Assembly: GCF_017901175.1 (NCBI RefSeq)
Contig: NZ_CP072793.1
Coordinates: forward strand, 1,488,001 to 1,552,000
Length of the DNA: 64,000 nt
Source: Thiothrix unzii
GTDB lineage: Bacteria > Pseudomonadota > Gammaproteobacteria > Thiotrichales > Thiotrichaceae
Reading direction: 5' to 3'
Positions 10,044-19,920 of this stretch are shown here, in pieces. Under the pieces are notes generated by a model. It did not search any database. It saw nothing but the letters and a program-made list of their open reading frames with translations, and had not been told where the DNA came from. How positions within the stretch are numbered: the stretch's first letter is position 1; every line of letters begins with the position of its first letter. The translations under genes were made by a program, and so were the position numbers.

Positions 10044-11545
10044 GTGATACCCAACCCACTGCGCTGCTAAAAGATTTACCGTATAGCTTTGCCAAGCGGC
10101 ACGGGGTATTGCTGCAAAACACTTCAGACGGGGCAACGGTGCAATGTCGCCAAGGTGTCAGCGCGTTAGCATTGGCAGAAGTGCAGCGATTGGTGGCGGG
10201 TGAACTGCACTTTCAAGCCGTGGATACCGAAAGTTTTGACCGTTTGTTAGCGGCGCATTATGAGCGCAGCCAAGTCGGGTCTTTGATGATTCAGGAGATT
10301 GATGAGGATGTTGATCTTCAGGATATTGCCGGTTCCTTGCCAGAGCCAGAGGATTTGCTGGAGTCGGCAGATGATGCCCCGATTATTCGTTTAATCAATG
10401 GGTTGTTGGCGCAAGCGGTGAAAGAAAACGCCTCGGACATTCATATTGAAACCTTTGAAAGCCGGATGTCGGTGCGAATGCGGGTGGATGGCGTATTGCG
10501 TGAAATTATCGAGCCGCCGCGCCGTTCCGCACCCGTGATTATTTCGCGGATTAAAGTCATGGCGCGTCTGGATATTGCCGAAAAACGCTTGCCGCAGGAT
10601 GGGCGTATTTCTTTACGGATTGCGGGGCGTGCGGTGGATGTGCGGGTGTCAACCTTGCCGTCGGGTCATTCGGAGCGGGTGGTATTGCGCTTGCTGGATA
10701 AGCAGGCGGGGCGGTTAAACTTATCGCATTTGGGAATGGATGAGGGTGTCCACACGCGCTTGCAGTCGCTCATTGAAAAGCCGCACGGGATTATTTTGGT
10801 GACGGGGCCAACCGGTTCGGGGAAAACCACTACCTTGTACGCCGGATTGACTCACTTGAATGATCAGCGGCGCAATATTCTGACGGTAGAAGATCCGATT
10901 GAGTATTACATCGACGGTATCGGGCAAACCCAAGTCAATAATAAGGTGGATATGACCTTTGCACGGGGTTTGCGGGCAATTTTGCGCCAAGACCCGGACG
11001 TGGTAATGGTCGGGGAAATTCGCGACATTGAGACTGCCGAAATCGCGGTGCAAGCGAGTTTGACCGGGCATTTGGTGTTTTCAACCTTGCATACTAATAC
11101 CGCGATTGGGGCGGTGACGCGCTTGCGGGATATGGGGGTGGAGCCTTATTTATTGTCTTCCAGTTTATTAGGGGTGGTGGCGCAACGCTTGGTGCGGGTA
11201 TTGTGTCCGGCCTGTAAAACGCCGATCTTACCGGATAAAACGGAGCGGGATTTTTTCCGCAAACACCTTTCTGACGGCGACGATTTGGAAGGCACAACGC
11301 CGTTTCGCCCGGTGGGTTGCCCTGCGTGTAACCATACCGGTTTTGTGGGGCGGGTAGGTATCTATGAATTGGTGGAAATTGACGACACCTTACGCCAAAT
11401 GATCCATGACCGTGCCAGCGAAATTCAGATGGGCGAATACGCTCACCAACACGCACCCAGTTTGCGGGATGACGGTATCCGTTTGGTGTTGGAAGGCAAA
11501 ACTTCATTGGATGAAATTTTGCGGGTAACGCGGGAGGATGCCTAA
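10040..11545 (+). CDS. gspE: Type II secretion ATPase GspE
   Basis: 501 residues, the cytoplasmic hexameric ATPase driving pseudopilus assembly. The N-terminal domain (1-110) would contact GspL. The ATPase core has Walker A GPTGSGKTT (about 256), Walker B DVVMVGEIRD and the His box HLVFSTLHTN. The four-cysteine zinc element (CPAC...CPAC, about 389-432) is intact and separates GspE from PilT. It overlaps gspD by 4 bp and abuts gspF, so the three are translationally coupled. Confidence 0.95.
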   Translation: MSDTQPTALLKDLPYSFAKRHGVLLQNTSDGATVQCRQGVSALALAEVQRLVAGELHFQAVDTESFDRLLAAHYERSQVGSLMIQEIDEDVDLQDIAGSLPEPEDLLESADDAPIIRLINGLLAQAVKENASDIHIETFESRMSVRMRVDGVLREIIEPPRRSAPVIISRIKVMARLDIAEKRLPQDGRISLRIAGRAVDVRVSTLPSGHSERVVLRLLDKQAGRLNLSHLGMDEGVHTRLQSLIEKPHGIILVTGPTGSGKTTTLYAGLTHLNDQRRNILTVEDPIEYYIDGIGQTQVNNKVDMTFARGLRAILRQDPDVVMVGEIRDIETAEIAVQASLTGHLVFSTLHTNTAIGAVTRLRDMGVEPYLLSSSLLGVVAQRLVRVLCPACKTPILPDKTERDFFRKHLSDGDDLEGTTPFRPVGCPACNHTGFVGRVGIYELVEIDDTLRQMIHDRASEIQMGEYAHQHAPSLRDDGIRLVLEGKTSLDEILRVTREDA

Positions 11546-12766
11546 GTGCCAGCCTTTGAATACCTTGCATTAAACCCAGCGGGTAAAGAAGAGCGCGGTA
11601 TTTTGGAAGCGGATGCGCCGCGTCAGGTGCGCCAATTATTGCGCAATCGTGAATTAGTGCCGCTGGAAGTTAACGAGGTTGCCCAAAAGCAAAAGACGGC
11701 GGAAAACCGGGGCTTTCTGGGAAGCGGTCGGTTAAATCCGACCGACCTTGCGTTAATGACGCGGCAATTAGCCACTTTGGTTGGTGCAGGTTCACCCGTT
11801 GAAGAAGCCTTGAGTGCCATCGTGCGCCAAACCGAACGGCCTTCCGCGCGGCGTATTTTCTCGGCAATTCGGGCGCGGGTTATGGAAGGTCATGCCTTGG
11901 CAAACGCGCTGGCGTTGTTTCCGGGGGCGTTTCCGGTGTTGTATCGGGCAACCGTGGGCGCGGGTGAACAATCGGGGCATTTACCGGCAGTGTTAGAGCG
12001 GTTGGCGGAATACACCGAAAATCACCAGCACGGGCAGCAAAAAATCATGACGGCGTTGGCTTACCCTACCGTATTACTGTTGGTGGCGATTGGGGTGGTG
12101 GTGGCGTTATTGCGTTTTGTTGTGCCGAAAGTGGTGGAAGCTTTTGAAACCCTTGATGTGACATTGCCGCTGCTGACGCGGATGCTGATTGCCTCCAGCG
12201 AGTTTTTACAGAATTACGGTTTGGTGTTACTGCTGGGCATTGGTTTGGTGGTGGCGGGCGTGGCGTGGTTATTACGTAAGCCGCAGTGGCAACGGCGTTA
12301 CCATCAATTGCTGTTGCGCGTGCCGATTATTGGACGCTTGGTGCGCGGTATTAATACTGAACATTTTGCCCGCACTTTTAGCATTCTCAATAGCAGCGGG
12401 GTGTCGGTGTTAGAGGCGATGAAGATTTCGGCAGAAGTCGTGACCAATATTCCGATGCGCGAATCCGTGTTGAGCGCGGCAGATCGGGTACGCGAAGGGA
12501 TGCCGATTCATAAAGCATTGGAGCGTTCGGGGTATTTTCCGCCGATGATGGTTTACCTGATTGCCAGCGGAGAAGGCAGCGGTCGTTTGGATCAAATGTT
12601 GGAACGCGCTGCGATTCAACAAGAACGCGAAACCCAAGCCCGACTCGCTACCTTGTTGAGTTTGCTGGAACCTGGGCTGATTTTGTTCATGGGCGGCATT
12701 GTTACCTTGATCGTGTTGTCAATTATGTTGCCGGTGATGGGCGGCATGTCTAATTTAATGCATTAA
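11546..12766 (+). CDS. gspF: Type II secretion inner-membrane protein GspF
   Basis: 406 residues starting at GTG directly after the gspE stop, with GGGAGG about 10 bases before. Two GspF four-helix cytoplasmic repeats (about 70-190 and 270-390) are joined by membrane segments near 170-190, 220-245 and 375-400. Start [17 protein letters not shown] and motif [17 protein letters not shown] are typical. Its 3' end overlaps convergent mutS by 12 bp. No pseudopilin genes follow. Confidence 0.94.
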   Translation: MPAFEYLALNPAGKEERGILEADAPRQVRQLLRNRELVPLEVNEVAQKQKTAENRGFLGSGRLNPTDLALMTRQLATLVGAGSPVEEALSAIVRQTERPSARRIFSAIRARVMEGHALANALALFPGAFPVLYRATVGAGEQSGHLPAVLERLAEYTENHQHGQQKIMTALAYPTVLLLVAIGVVVALLRFVVPKVVEAFETLDVTLPLLTRMLIASSEFLQNYGLVLLLGIGLVVAGVAWLLRKPQWQRRYHQLLLRVPIIGRLVRGINTEHFARTFSILNSSGVSVLEAMKISAEVVTNIPMRESVLSAADRVREGMPIHKALERSGYFPPMMVYLIASGEGSGRLDQMLERAAIQQERETQARLATLLSLLEPGLILFMGGIVTLIVLSIMLPVMGGMSNLMH

Positions 12767-15352
12767 TCTTTTTAACCGATATAACTCGTCTAACGCTTGG
12801 CGTGGGGTGAGTTCATCCGGGTCTACGGCGGCGAGTGCCGCTTTCACCTTTTCGGCGATTTCATCTTTGGGTTCGGTGGGTGTGCCGAACATCAGTGGCA
12901 GGGTTTGCCCCGGTTGTGGGGCTTGCTGGCTGTGCTTTTCCAGTGATACCAGTTTCTTTTTTGCCTGTGCAATCACGCCTTTGGGTACACCTGCCAATTG
13001 TGCTACTTGCAGGCCGTAGCTTTGGTTGGCGGGGCCTTCTTTCACCGCGTGTAAAAACACGATTTTGTCGCCATGCTCTACTGCGTCGATATGCACATTC
13101 GCAATGGTGCTGATTTGTTCGGCGAGGGAGGTTAGCTCGAAATAGTGGGTGGCAAATAGGGTGAAAGCTTTGCGGTCGCGGGCGAGGAATTCGGCGATTG
13201 CCCATGCCAGTGACAAGCCATCGAATGTGCTGGTTCCGCGCCCGATTTCGTCCATTAATACCAAACTGTGGGCGGTGGCGTTGTTGAGGATATTGGCGGC
13301 TTCGGTCATTTCTACCATGAAGGTTGAACGCCCGGTGCTTAAGTCGTCGTGTGCGCCAATGCGGGTGAAAATACGGTCAATATTGCCAAGACGAGCGGTT
13401 TGCGCGGGGACGTAACTGCCAATGTGTGCCAGCAACACGATCAACGCAACTTGGCGCATGTAGGTGGATTTTCCGCCCATATTCGGGCCTGTGACCATCA
13501 ACATACGGCGGCGCGAGTCCATGTATAAATCGTTTGGTACGAAGGGGTTATCGAGGGTGCGTTCGACTACCGGATGCCTTCCGCCTTCGATTTGAATACC
13601 CGCACCATCCACCAGCGCGGGGCAGTTGTAATTTAAGGTGTTGGCGCGTTCGGCGAAATTGCTCAATACATCGAGTTCGGCGATGGCTTGTGCGGTGTTG
13701 CGAATGGGGTTTAAGTGTTCCAGTAAATCACGTAACAGGTTGTCGTAAATCGCTTTCTCGCGGGCAAGGGCGCGTTCGCGGGCAGACAGCACTTTGTCTT
13801 CAAATTTTTTCAGTTCGGGCAGAATGAAGCGTTCCACGCCTTTAAGCGTTTGGCGACGGATGTAGTCGGCGGGAATCCGGCTCAGTTGACTTTGCGGGAT
13901 TTCGACGTAATAGCCGTGGATACGGTTGTAGGCGACTTTGAGATTGTTGATACCGGTGCGGACTTTTTCGCGGGCTTCGAGATCAAGCAGGTATTGGTCG
14001 GCGTTCTCGCTCAAATTGCGTAATTCATCGAGTTCGGCATCGAAACTGGGAGCGATTACGCCACCGTCGCGGATGACCACGGGTGGGTTGTCGATAATGG
14101 CGGAATCCAGCAGGTAGCGGAGTGCCTCGTGCAGGTCGATATTGCTTTGTAATTGCTGGATGTGCGGGTTGTCGATGGTGCCGATCAAACCGTGAATGCC
14201 TGGCAATACGTGCAAGGAACTACGCAGGGTGGACAGGTCACGCGGACGTGCTGAGCCGAGGGCGATGCGGCTGGCGATGCGCTCGATGTCGCCGATGCCG
14301 CGCAAGGTTTCCAGCAGGGTTTCGTAGCGGTATTGGTCGAGCAATGCGCCGACAGCTTGGTGGCGGTTGCGTAAGGTAAAACGGTCGCGCAACGGTTTGT
14401 TGAGCCAGCGGCGTAGCAGGCGGCTGCCCATGCTGGTGGCGGTTTTGTCGATCACCGAAATCAGGGTGTTTTTGTGTTCACCGCTGATGCTGTATTCGAG
14501 TTCCAGATTGCGGCGGCTGGCGGCATCGAGAATGATGCCTTCGTCGCTGAGTTCCACCGTGAGGCTGTTGATGTGGGGCAGGGCGGTGCGCTGGGTTTCT
14601 TGCACGTAATTGAGCAATGCGCCCGCAGCGGCAATCGCAAGTGGCAGGTGATTGCAGCCGAAACCGTCGAGATCGTGTACCCCGAATTGGCGTAGCAGCA
14701 GGCGTTTGGCGGTGTCGAGGTCGAAGTGCCATTGCGGGCGCGGGGTGGAAATGCGGTTGCGGGCGAAGGCGGGTTTCCAGTCTTCGTCGTGCAGGATTTC
14801 AGCGGGTTGCAGGCGTTCGATTTCATTGTGCAGGGTGGTGTCGGAATCGGCTTCTTGCACGGTGAAGCGTCCGGTGCTTAGGTCGATGGCGGCGATGCCG
14901 TAAGACCCCCCCTTCCCCGGCCCTTCCCCCGCAAGGGGGGCAGGGAGTCTATGAATCGCGACGAGCAGGTTGTCGCGACGATCATCCAGCAAATAATCAT
15001 CAGTGACAGTGCCGGGGGTTAGTAGGCGGGTGATTTTGCGTTCGACCGGGCCTTTAGACTTAGCGGGGTCGCCGACTTGTTCGCAAATGGCGACAGATTC
15101 GCCGACTTTAAGGAGTTTGGCGAGGTATTGTTCGACCGCGTGGTAAGGCACACCCGCCATCGCAATCGGTTCCCCAGCGGAAGAGCCGCGTGCGGTGAGG
15201 GTGATGTCGAGCAAGGCAGCGGCTTTTTTTGCGTCATCCATGAACAGTTCGTAGAAATCGCCCATGCGGTAAAACAGGAGGATGTCGGGGTATTCCGCTT
15301 TGATTCGGAAATACTGTTGCATCATGGGGGTGTGTTGCTGTTCTTTGCTCAT
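12755..15352 (-). CDS. mutS: DNA mismatch repair protein MutS with in-frame repeat insert
   Basis: 865 residues from [18 protein letters not shown]; the frame extends to 15442 but that leader is not MutS-like. It recognises mismatches and recruits MutL. The mismatch-binding region has FYELFMDDA (the Phe-x-Glu wedge), and the ATPase domain has Walker [10 protein letters not shown], Walker [17 protein letters not shown] and THYFELT. A palindromic repeat (14907-14947) lies in the connector domain and encodes [14 protein letters not shown] where E. coli MutS has a short loop between LLAAI and GYATLD. All catalytic motifs are intact, so the protein is probably active. Confidence 0.96.
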   Translation of the reverse strand: MSKEQQHTPMMQQYFRIKAEYPDILLFYRMGDFYELFMDDAKKAAALLDITLTARGSSAGEPIAMAGVPYHAVEQYLAKLLKVGESVAICEQVGDPAKSKGPVERKITRLLTPGTVTDDYLLDDRRDNLLVAIHRLPAPLAGEGPGKGGSYGIAAIDLSTGRFTVQEADSDTTLHNEIERLQPAEILHDEDWKPAFARNRISTPRPQWHFDLDTAKRLLLRQFGVHDLDGFGCNHLPLAIAAAGALLNYVQETQRTALPHINSLTVELSDEGIILDAASRRNLELEYSISGEHKNTLISVIDKTATSMGSRLLRRWLNKPLRDRFTLRNRHQAVGALLDQYRYETLLETLRGIGDIERIASRIALGSARPRDLSTLRSSLHVLPGIHGLIGTIDNPHIQQLQSNIDLHEALRYLLDSAIIDNPPVVIRDGGVIAPSFDAELDELRNLSENADQYLLDLEAREKVRTGINNLKVAYNRIHGYYVEIPQSQLSRIPADYIRRQTLKGVERFILPELKKFEDKVLSARERALAREKAIYDNLLRDLLEHLNPIRNTAQAIAELDVLSNFAERANTLNYNCPALVDGAGIQIEGGRHPVVERTLDNPFVPNDLYMDSRRRMLMVTGPNMGGKSTYMRQVALIVLLAHIGSYVPAQTARLGNIDRIFTRIGAHDDLSTGRSTFMVEMTEAANILNNATAHSLVLMDEIGRGTSTFDGLSLAWAIAEFLARDRKAFTLFATHYFELTSLAEQISTIANVHIDAVEHGDKIVFLHAVKEGPANQSYGLQVAQLAGVPKGVIAQAKKKLVSLEKHSQQAPQPGQTLPLMFGTPTEPKDEIAEKVKAALAAVDPDELTPRQALDELYRLKRLMH
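14907..14947 (+). repeat. In-frame palindromic repeat copy A, inside mutS
   Basis: A 41-nt C/G-rich element with a central CCCCCGCAAGGGGG palindrome. It matches the two 41-nt copies at 46045-46085 and 46300-46340 with two base differences. The host frame is kept open and gains about 9-14 residues ([14 protein letters not shown]). Confidence 0.85.
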
Positions 15353-15495
15353 GGCTCGTCGGGGCTGCTGGATTAAGCAGGAGAGTTTAGCAGTAATCGG
15401 GGGAGGGCGTGAACGGATTGGGAAACGGCATTTTTCACACATCGCCCATCATTCCCGTCTATAATTACCCCACACCATGATTCCGGGGGCTTCTC

Positions 15496-18369
15496 ATGTT
15501 AACCACACTCCAACGCGCCTTGCTGCTTGCCGTCCTGCTGCTGGCGGCTTTACCCACCCTTGCGGCAGAACCCGACCCCACCCCCATCCTGCGCATCGAG
15601 CCGGGAATGCACTTCGCCCAAATCAAGCGGATTGACGTGGATGCTGCCGAGCGTTTTATGGTCAGTGCCGCCGATGACAAAACCGCACGGGTGTGGGATT
15701 TGCACACCGGCAAGCTGTTGCAGGTGCTGCGCCCGCCGCAGGGTGAGGGGCATGAGGGCAAGTTATTTGCCGTGGCGATTTCCCCGGACGGGGAACAGGT
15801 GGCGGTGGCAGGCTGGGACGCGAATATCTACCTCTTCCAGCGCAGCAGCGGCGCATTGCTCACCCGGCTGCGTGACCTGGCTGATGTCATCAACCACCTC
15901 GCCTTTTCCCCGGATGGCAGCAAGCTGGCTGTAGCGTTGGGAGAAGGTGGCATCCGCCTGTTCTCCACCCGCGACTGGCAGGAGCTTGCCCGTGACAGTG
16001 ATTATGGCGGCAACAGCTACAGTGTCGATTTCGATGCGCAGGGGCGTGTGGTCAGCACCAGTTACGATGGTCAGGTGCGCCTGTACGATGCCGGGTTGAA
16101 GCTGCTGCACTCATACAAAACGCAGGGCGGCAGCCGCCCGTACTTCGCCCGTTTCTCCCCCGATGGCAAACAAGTGGCTGTGGGCTTTGCCGACAGCACG
16201 GCGGTGGAAATCCTCGCCGCTGCCGGTTTGCAGCCCGTGCGCAGGCAGGATACGCAGGGGATTGATAATGGCAATCTGGGCAGGATTGCCTGGTCGCAGG
16301 ATGGTCGCCGTCTGACTGCGGGTGGGCGTTATGAGGACGGCAACGGCAGGCCGCTGGTGGTCTGGGACAAGGGCGGCGCAGGCAAACGCTCGCTGTGGCG
16401 TGCTTCGCAGAATACCGTGATGGACATCAAGCCGCTCAAGGATGGCGGGGTGGTGTATGCCAGTGCTGATCCTGCCATCGGACGGCTGGATGCCAACGGG
16501 CAGGTGGTGTGGAAGCAGACTTCCGGGGTGTTGGATTATCGGGATATTGATGTTTCTTTAGGAGATACGGGCGATATGGTTGCCATCCCATATGCCTATG
16601 AAACTAAAAAAGGTGATGTTGTTAGGGGTAAATGGGAATGGTTGGTGAATGAACTTCAATCGCCAAAGCAGGGTACTGCTAATCTCAAAGGAGTACGACA
16701 AACCGCACCGGGATTGAATATTTCTGAATGGAAAAATACCACACATCCCAAACTCAACGGCCAACCCCTGCCGCTGCAAGACTACGAAACCTCCCACAGC
16801 CTCGCCATCGACGCCCAAGGCAACAGCTTCGCGCTGGGTGCGGACTGGTCTTTGCGGCTGTATGGCAAAGACGGCTCCTTGCGCTGGCAACAGTCCGTGC
16901 CAGTGGCATGGGCGGTCAATATCAGTGCCGATGACCGCTGGGTGGTGGCAGCACTCGGCGATGGCACGATCCGCTGGTACGAAAAGGCAAGCGGCAAAGA
17001 GCGGCTGGCCTTCTACCTGCACCCGGATGAAAAACGCTGGGTGACGTGGACGCCGGAGGGCTTCTACGCCGCTGCCGAGGGTGCGGAGGATCTGATCGGT
17101 TATCACCTCAACCGGGGCGCGGATCAGGAAGCCGAATTCGTCGGGGTGGAGCAGTTGCGCCAAGTGTTCGCCCGCGCCGATCTGGTCACCAAAGCGCTGG
17201 ATGACGACTACCCGCAACTGGCACAGGCCGCGCTGGAAAAAGCAGGCGATGTACGCCAAATCCTGCAAGCCGGTCTGCCACCCACGGTCGAGGTGGGGGG
17301 TGGGCCACAGCAGCAACTCAAACAGCGCAGCTTCGATCTGGATGTGACCCTGCATGATCAGGGTGGCGGCATCGGGCGGGTCGAATACCGCGTCAACGGC
17401 GAGGTGGTCAACAGTGCCGCCGCCCGCCCGTTTAGCCCACGCTCCCCCGCAGGGCAACAGGCATTGCGCCGCCCATTCTCGCTGCGCAACGGCGACAACA
17501 CCATCGAAGTAGTGGCCTACAGCAAAAACGACAAGGTGGCTTCCAAACCCGTGCGTGTACAGGTGCAGGTGGATGACCCGGTGCAGCGCGAACCGTCGCT
17601 GTACATCCTCAGCATCGGCGTCAGTGACTACCGCGACCAGAGTTTCGCCCTCAAATACGCCGCCGATGACGCGGTGGATTTCGCCGCTGAACTGCAAAAA
17701 CACGGCGACATGTTCCAGAAGGTCGAACCCAAAGTCCTGCGTGACAAGGACGTGACCCTCGCCAGCATCCACGCCGCATTCGAGGAAATGGCAGCCAAGG
17801 TGCAGCCGCAGGACGTGTTCGTGCTCTACCTCGCCGGGCATGGCGTGGTTGCCGATGGGCGCTACCACTACGTGCCGCAGGATGTGGTCTACGAAAACAG
17901 CGACGCCATCCGCCAGCAGGCGCTGGGCGAAGAAAAGCTGCGTGACTGGCTGTCACTGGTGGAGGCAGGCAAGCGCGTGATGGTGATCGACACCTGCCAC
18001 GCGGGCAAAAGCCTCACCACCCTCGCCGCGCTCGACACCCCGGCCGCACGCGGCATGGATGACAAGGCTGCCATCGACCGCCTGATGCAGGCTACCGGCA
18101 CCTCGATCCTCGCCGCTGCTTCCAGCCAGCAACAGGCACTGGAAGGCATCGCCGAAGGCGGGCAAGGCCACGGCCTGTTCACTCACGTCTTGCTCAAAGG
18201 CTTGCAGGGCAAGGCCGACCTGATCAAAGATGGCACGGTCAACGTGGGGGAACTGCAAGCCTACGCCCGTGACGAAGTGCCGCGCCTCTCCAAACAGCAA
18301 TGGCAATACGAACAGTTCCCCATGTTCCAGTTGAACGGGCAGGACTTCCCGCTTGCGCAGGTCAAATAG
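15496..18369 (+). CDS. Exported WD40 beta-propeller caspase-like (C14) protein
   Basis: 957 residues. A signal peptide (cleavage near TLAA/EP) sends it to the periplasm or beyond. Residues 35-500 hold WD40-like repeats (SAADDKTARVWDLHTG, VAISPDGEQVAVAGWD, LAFSPDGSKLAVAL and others), followed by a beta-rich linker (600-690). The C-terminal caspase fold (about 700-955) starts LYILSIGVSDYRD and keeps the catalytic dyad: His782 in LYLAGHG and Cys834 in IDTCHAG. A TATAAT lies at 15460 and a G-rich RBS at 15485. The next gene starts inside its stop (TAGTG). It is visibly more GC-rich than its neighbours except for an AT-rich patch at 16537-16755. The substrate is unknown. Confidence 0.88.
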   Translation: MLTTLQRALLLAVLLLAALPTLAAEPDPTPILRIEPGMHFAQIKRIDVDAAERFMVSAADDKTARVWDLHTGKLLQVLRPPQGEGHEGKLFAVAISPDGEQVAVAGWDANIYLFQRSSGALLTRLRDLADVINHLAFSPDGSKLAVALGEGGIRLFSTRDWQELARDSDYGGNSYSVDFDAQGRVVSTSYDGQVRLYDAGLKLLHSYKTQGGSRPYFARFSPDGKQVAVGFADSTAVEILAAAGLQPVRRQDTQGIDNGNLGRIAWSQDGRRLTAGGRYEDGNGRPLVVWDKGGAGKRSLWRASQNTVMDIKPLKDGGVVYASADPAIGRLDANGQVVWKQTSGVLDYRDIDVSLGDTGDMVAIPYAYETKKGDVVRGKWEWLVNELQSPKQGTANLKGVRQTAPGLNISEWKNTTHPKLNGQPLPLQDYETSHSLAIDAQGNSFALGADWSLRLYGKDGSLRWQQSVPVAWAVNISADDRWVVAALGDGTIRWYEKASGKERLAFYLHPDEKRWVTWTPEGFYAAAEGAEDLIGYHLNRGADQEAEFVGVEQLRQVFARADLVTKALDDDYPQLAQAALEKAGDVRQILQAGLPPTVEVGGGPQQQLKQRSFDLDVTLHDQGGGIGRVEYRVNGEVVNSAAARPFSPRSPAGQQALRRPFSLRNGDNTIEVVAYSKNDKVASKPVRVQVQVDDPVQREPSLYILSIGVSDYRDQSFALKYAADDAVDFAAELQKHGDMFQKVEPKVLRDKDVTLASIHAAFEEMAAKVQPQDVFVLYLAGHGVVADGRYHYVPQDVVYENSDAIRQQALGEEKLRDWLSLVEAGKRVMVIDTCHAGKSLTTLAALDTPAARGMDDKAAIDRLMQATGTSILAAASSQQQALEGIAEGGQGHGLFTHVLLKGLQGKADLIKDGTVNVGELQAYARDEVPRLSKQQWQYEQFPMFQLNGQDFPLAQVK

Positions 18370-19907
18370 TGGGTACGCCGCCGCTCAGGATTTTCATCAG
18401 CTATAGCCATGATTCTGATGAACACCGTCATAGGGTTCTAGCACTTTCAGACGGCTTGAATAAAAGCGGTCTGAACTGCGATATTGACCAATACATCAAT
18501 GGTTCACCGGAAGAAGGCTGGCCTCTGTGGATGGAGCGGATGTTGGAAACAGCATCGTATGTTCTTGTCATTTGCACTGAGACTTATCTGAATCGTGTAC
18601 AGCGCAAAGAAAAGCAGGGCATCGGCAAGGGCGTAAAGTGGGAGTCATTACTGACTTATCAGGACATTTACGACAACGACGGGTTAAACCGCAAATTTAT
18701 CCCGGTTGTCTTCACCGCCGATGACACCGTTTTCATTCCCAAACCGCTGCGGGCAGTGTCGCATTACAACCTCAGCATTGAAGGCAGCTACGAAAAATTG
18801 CTGCGTCACCTTACAGGGCAACCTGTTGCTGTCAAACCACAACCGGGGCAAGTACCCTCTTTAGCACCGATCAACCATTTTCCTCCACTTTCCCCTGATA
18901 CCTTGGCGGATATTCACCACCGAGTATTTCTAGCCAATTCATCTCATCAACTTAACCAAGTGAGGTATGAGCTTGAACAATATATGGCAGATTATCCCCA
19001 TTCTCCCGATGCTTTAATGCTGCTTGACCGTCTAAAAATCGCTATTGAAAAAGAAGATGAACGAAATCGTCTTCCTTCCTCTGCACCTTTAAAAAGTGCC
19101 CATATCTCTTGGTGGAGTGTGATCCTATTAGTCCTCGCAATTGTTATGGGGCTGATTTTTTATTGGCTTAGTCAGAAGACAACGCCTATTGGTGAAACCC
19201 TGCTCCAACAAGGCGAATACCAGCAAGCCCAACAGGAATGCCAAGCCGCTCCCGCATCCACCGCCCGCGAGCGTTGTTTGCGCATCACCAGCCTGATGCT
19301 GGAACCACGTGATGTAGAAACCTTTTACGCCGCCGCCAACCCTGAAGACTCTGCTTACGCATTGGCGGTGATGGGCGAAGCCGAAGCCAGCCGCGAAGAC
19401 TTCAGCAACGCTGAAAAACACTATCAGGATGCGATTCAGCGTAACCCTGCTGTGGCACAAGCCTATTTCGGTATGGGGCAAATTCGTCAGATGCAAAACC
19501 GTGCCGCAGAAGCATTGGACTGGTACAAACAAGCAGTGGATTATGCGCCCAATAACCGCCGTTTCCAGCTAAATCTCGCCTCCACTTATGTCGAACAGGG
19601 ACAATTACCCGCAGCCGAACAGCACTACCGAAAAGTGTTGTCATTGGATAACAGCACCTTGCTGGCTTACGCCGAGTTAGTGGATGTATTGCTTAAACAG
19701 CAGAAAACTGTCGAAGCCCGCGCATTGGCACATCATGCACAACAAGGGCTGGCGAATAATCCCGACTGGAAAAACAGCCCGCTCAATCAGGATGTATGGT
19801 TGGTGATGCAGGATGGCAACCCCGCCTATCTGGAAAGCTGGGAAGACAAGCAGGCGTATTTGCTTGCGCAGTTTCAGAAAGCAGGCTTTGTAAGCGAGAA
19901 TAAATAA
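18369..19907 (+). CDS. SEFIR-domain membrane protein with TPR ectodomain
   Basis: 512 residues from a GTG sharing one base with the upstream TAG stop; upstream frame to 18300 only overlaps the caspase gene. Residues 1-135 match the SEFIR family, a TIR relative: RIFISYSHDSDEHRHRV, DQYINGSPEEGWPLWM, VICTETYLNRV and KGVKWESLL. A helical linker is followed by one membrane helix near 246-268 (WWSVILLVLAIVMGLIFYWL), then TPR-like repeats (about 330-480). With N inside, SEFIR is cytoplasmic and the TPRs face the compartment to which the caspase is exported. SEFIR or TIR domains act as signalling adaptors or NAD-cleaving enzymes; which applies here is not known. Confidence 0.85.
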   Translation: MGTPPLRIFISYSHDSDEHRHRVLALSDGLNKSGLNCDIDQYINGSPEEGWPLWMERMLETASYVLVICTETYLNRVQRKEKQGIGKGVKWESLLTYQDIYDNDGLNRKFIPVVFTADDTVFIPKPLRAVSHYNLSIEGSYEKLLRHLTGQPVAVKPQPGQVPSLAPINHFPPLSPDTLADIHHRVFLANSSHQLNQVRYELEQYMADYPHSPDALMLLDRLKIAIEKEDERNRLPSSAPLKSAHISWWSVILLVLAIVMGLIFYWLSQKTTPIGETLLQQGEYQQAQQECQAAPASTARERCLRITSLMLEPRDVETFYAAANPEDSAYALAVMGEAEASREDFSNAEKHYQDAIQRNPAVAQAYFGMGQIRQMQNRAAEALDWYKQAVDYAPNNRRFQLNLASTYVEQGQLPAAEQHYRKVLSLDNSTLLAYAELVDVLLKQQKTVEARALAHHAQQGLANNPDWKNSPLNQDVWLVMQDGNPAYLESWEDKQAYLLAQFQKAGFVSENK

Positions 19908-19920
19908 AATACTGGCTTGG

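Noticed and set aside
16558-17868. Open frame of 436 codons antisense to the caspase gene
   Set aside because: It mirrors a GC-rich real gene, has no RBS or family features, and the sense frame has clear domains.
18369-18770. Calling the N-terminal domain of the TPR protein an ordinary TIR domain
   Set aside because: The motifs DQYINGSPEEGWPLWM and VICTETYLNRV are those of the SEFIR branch.
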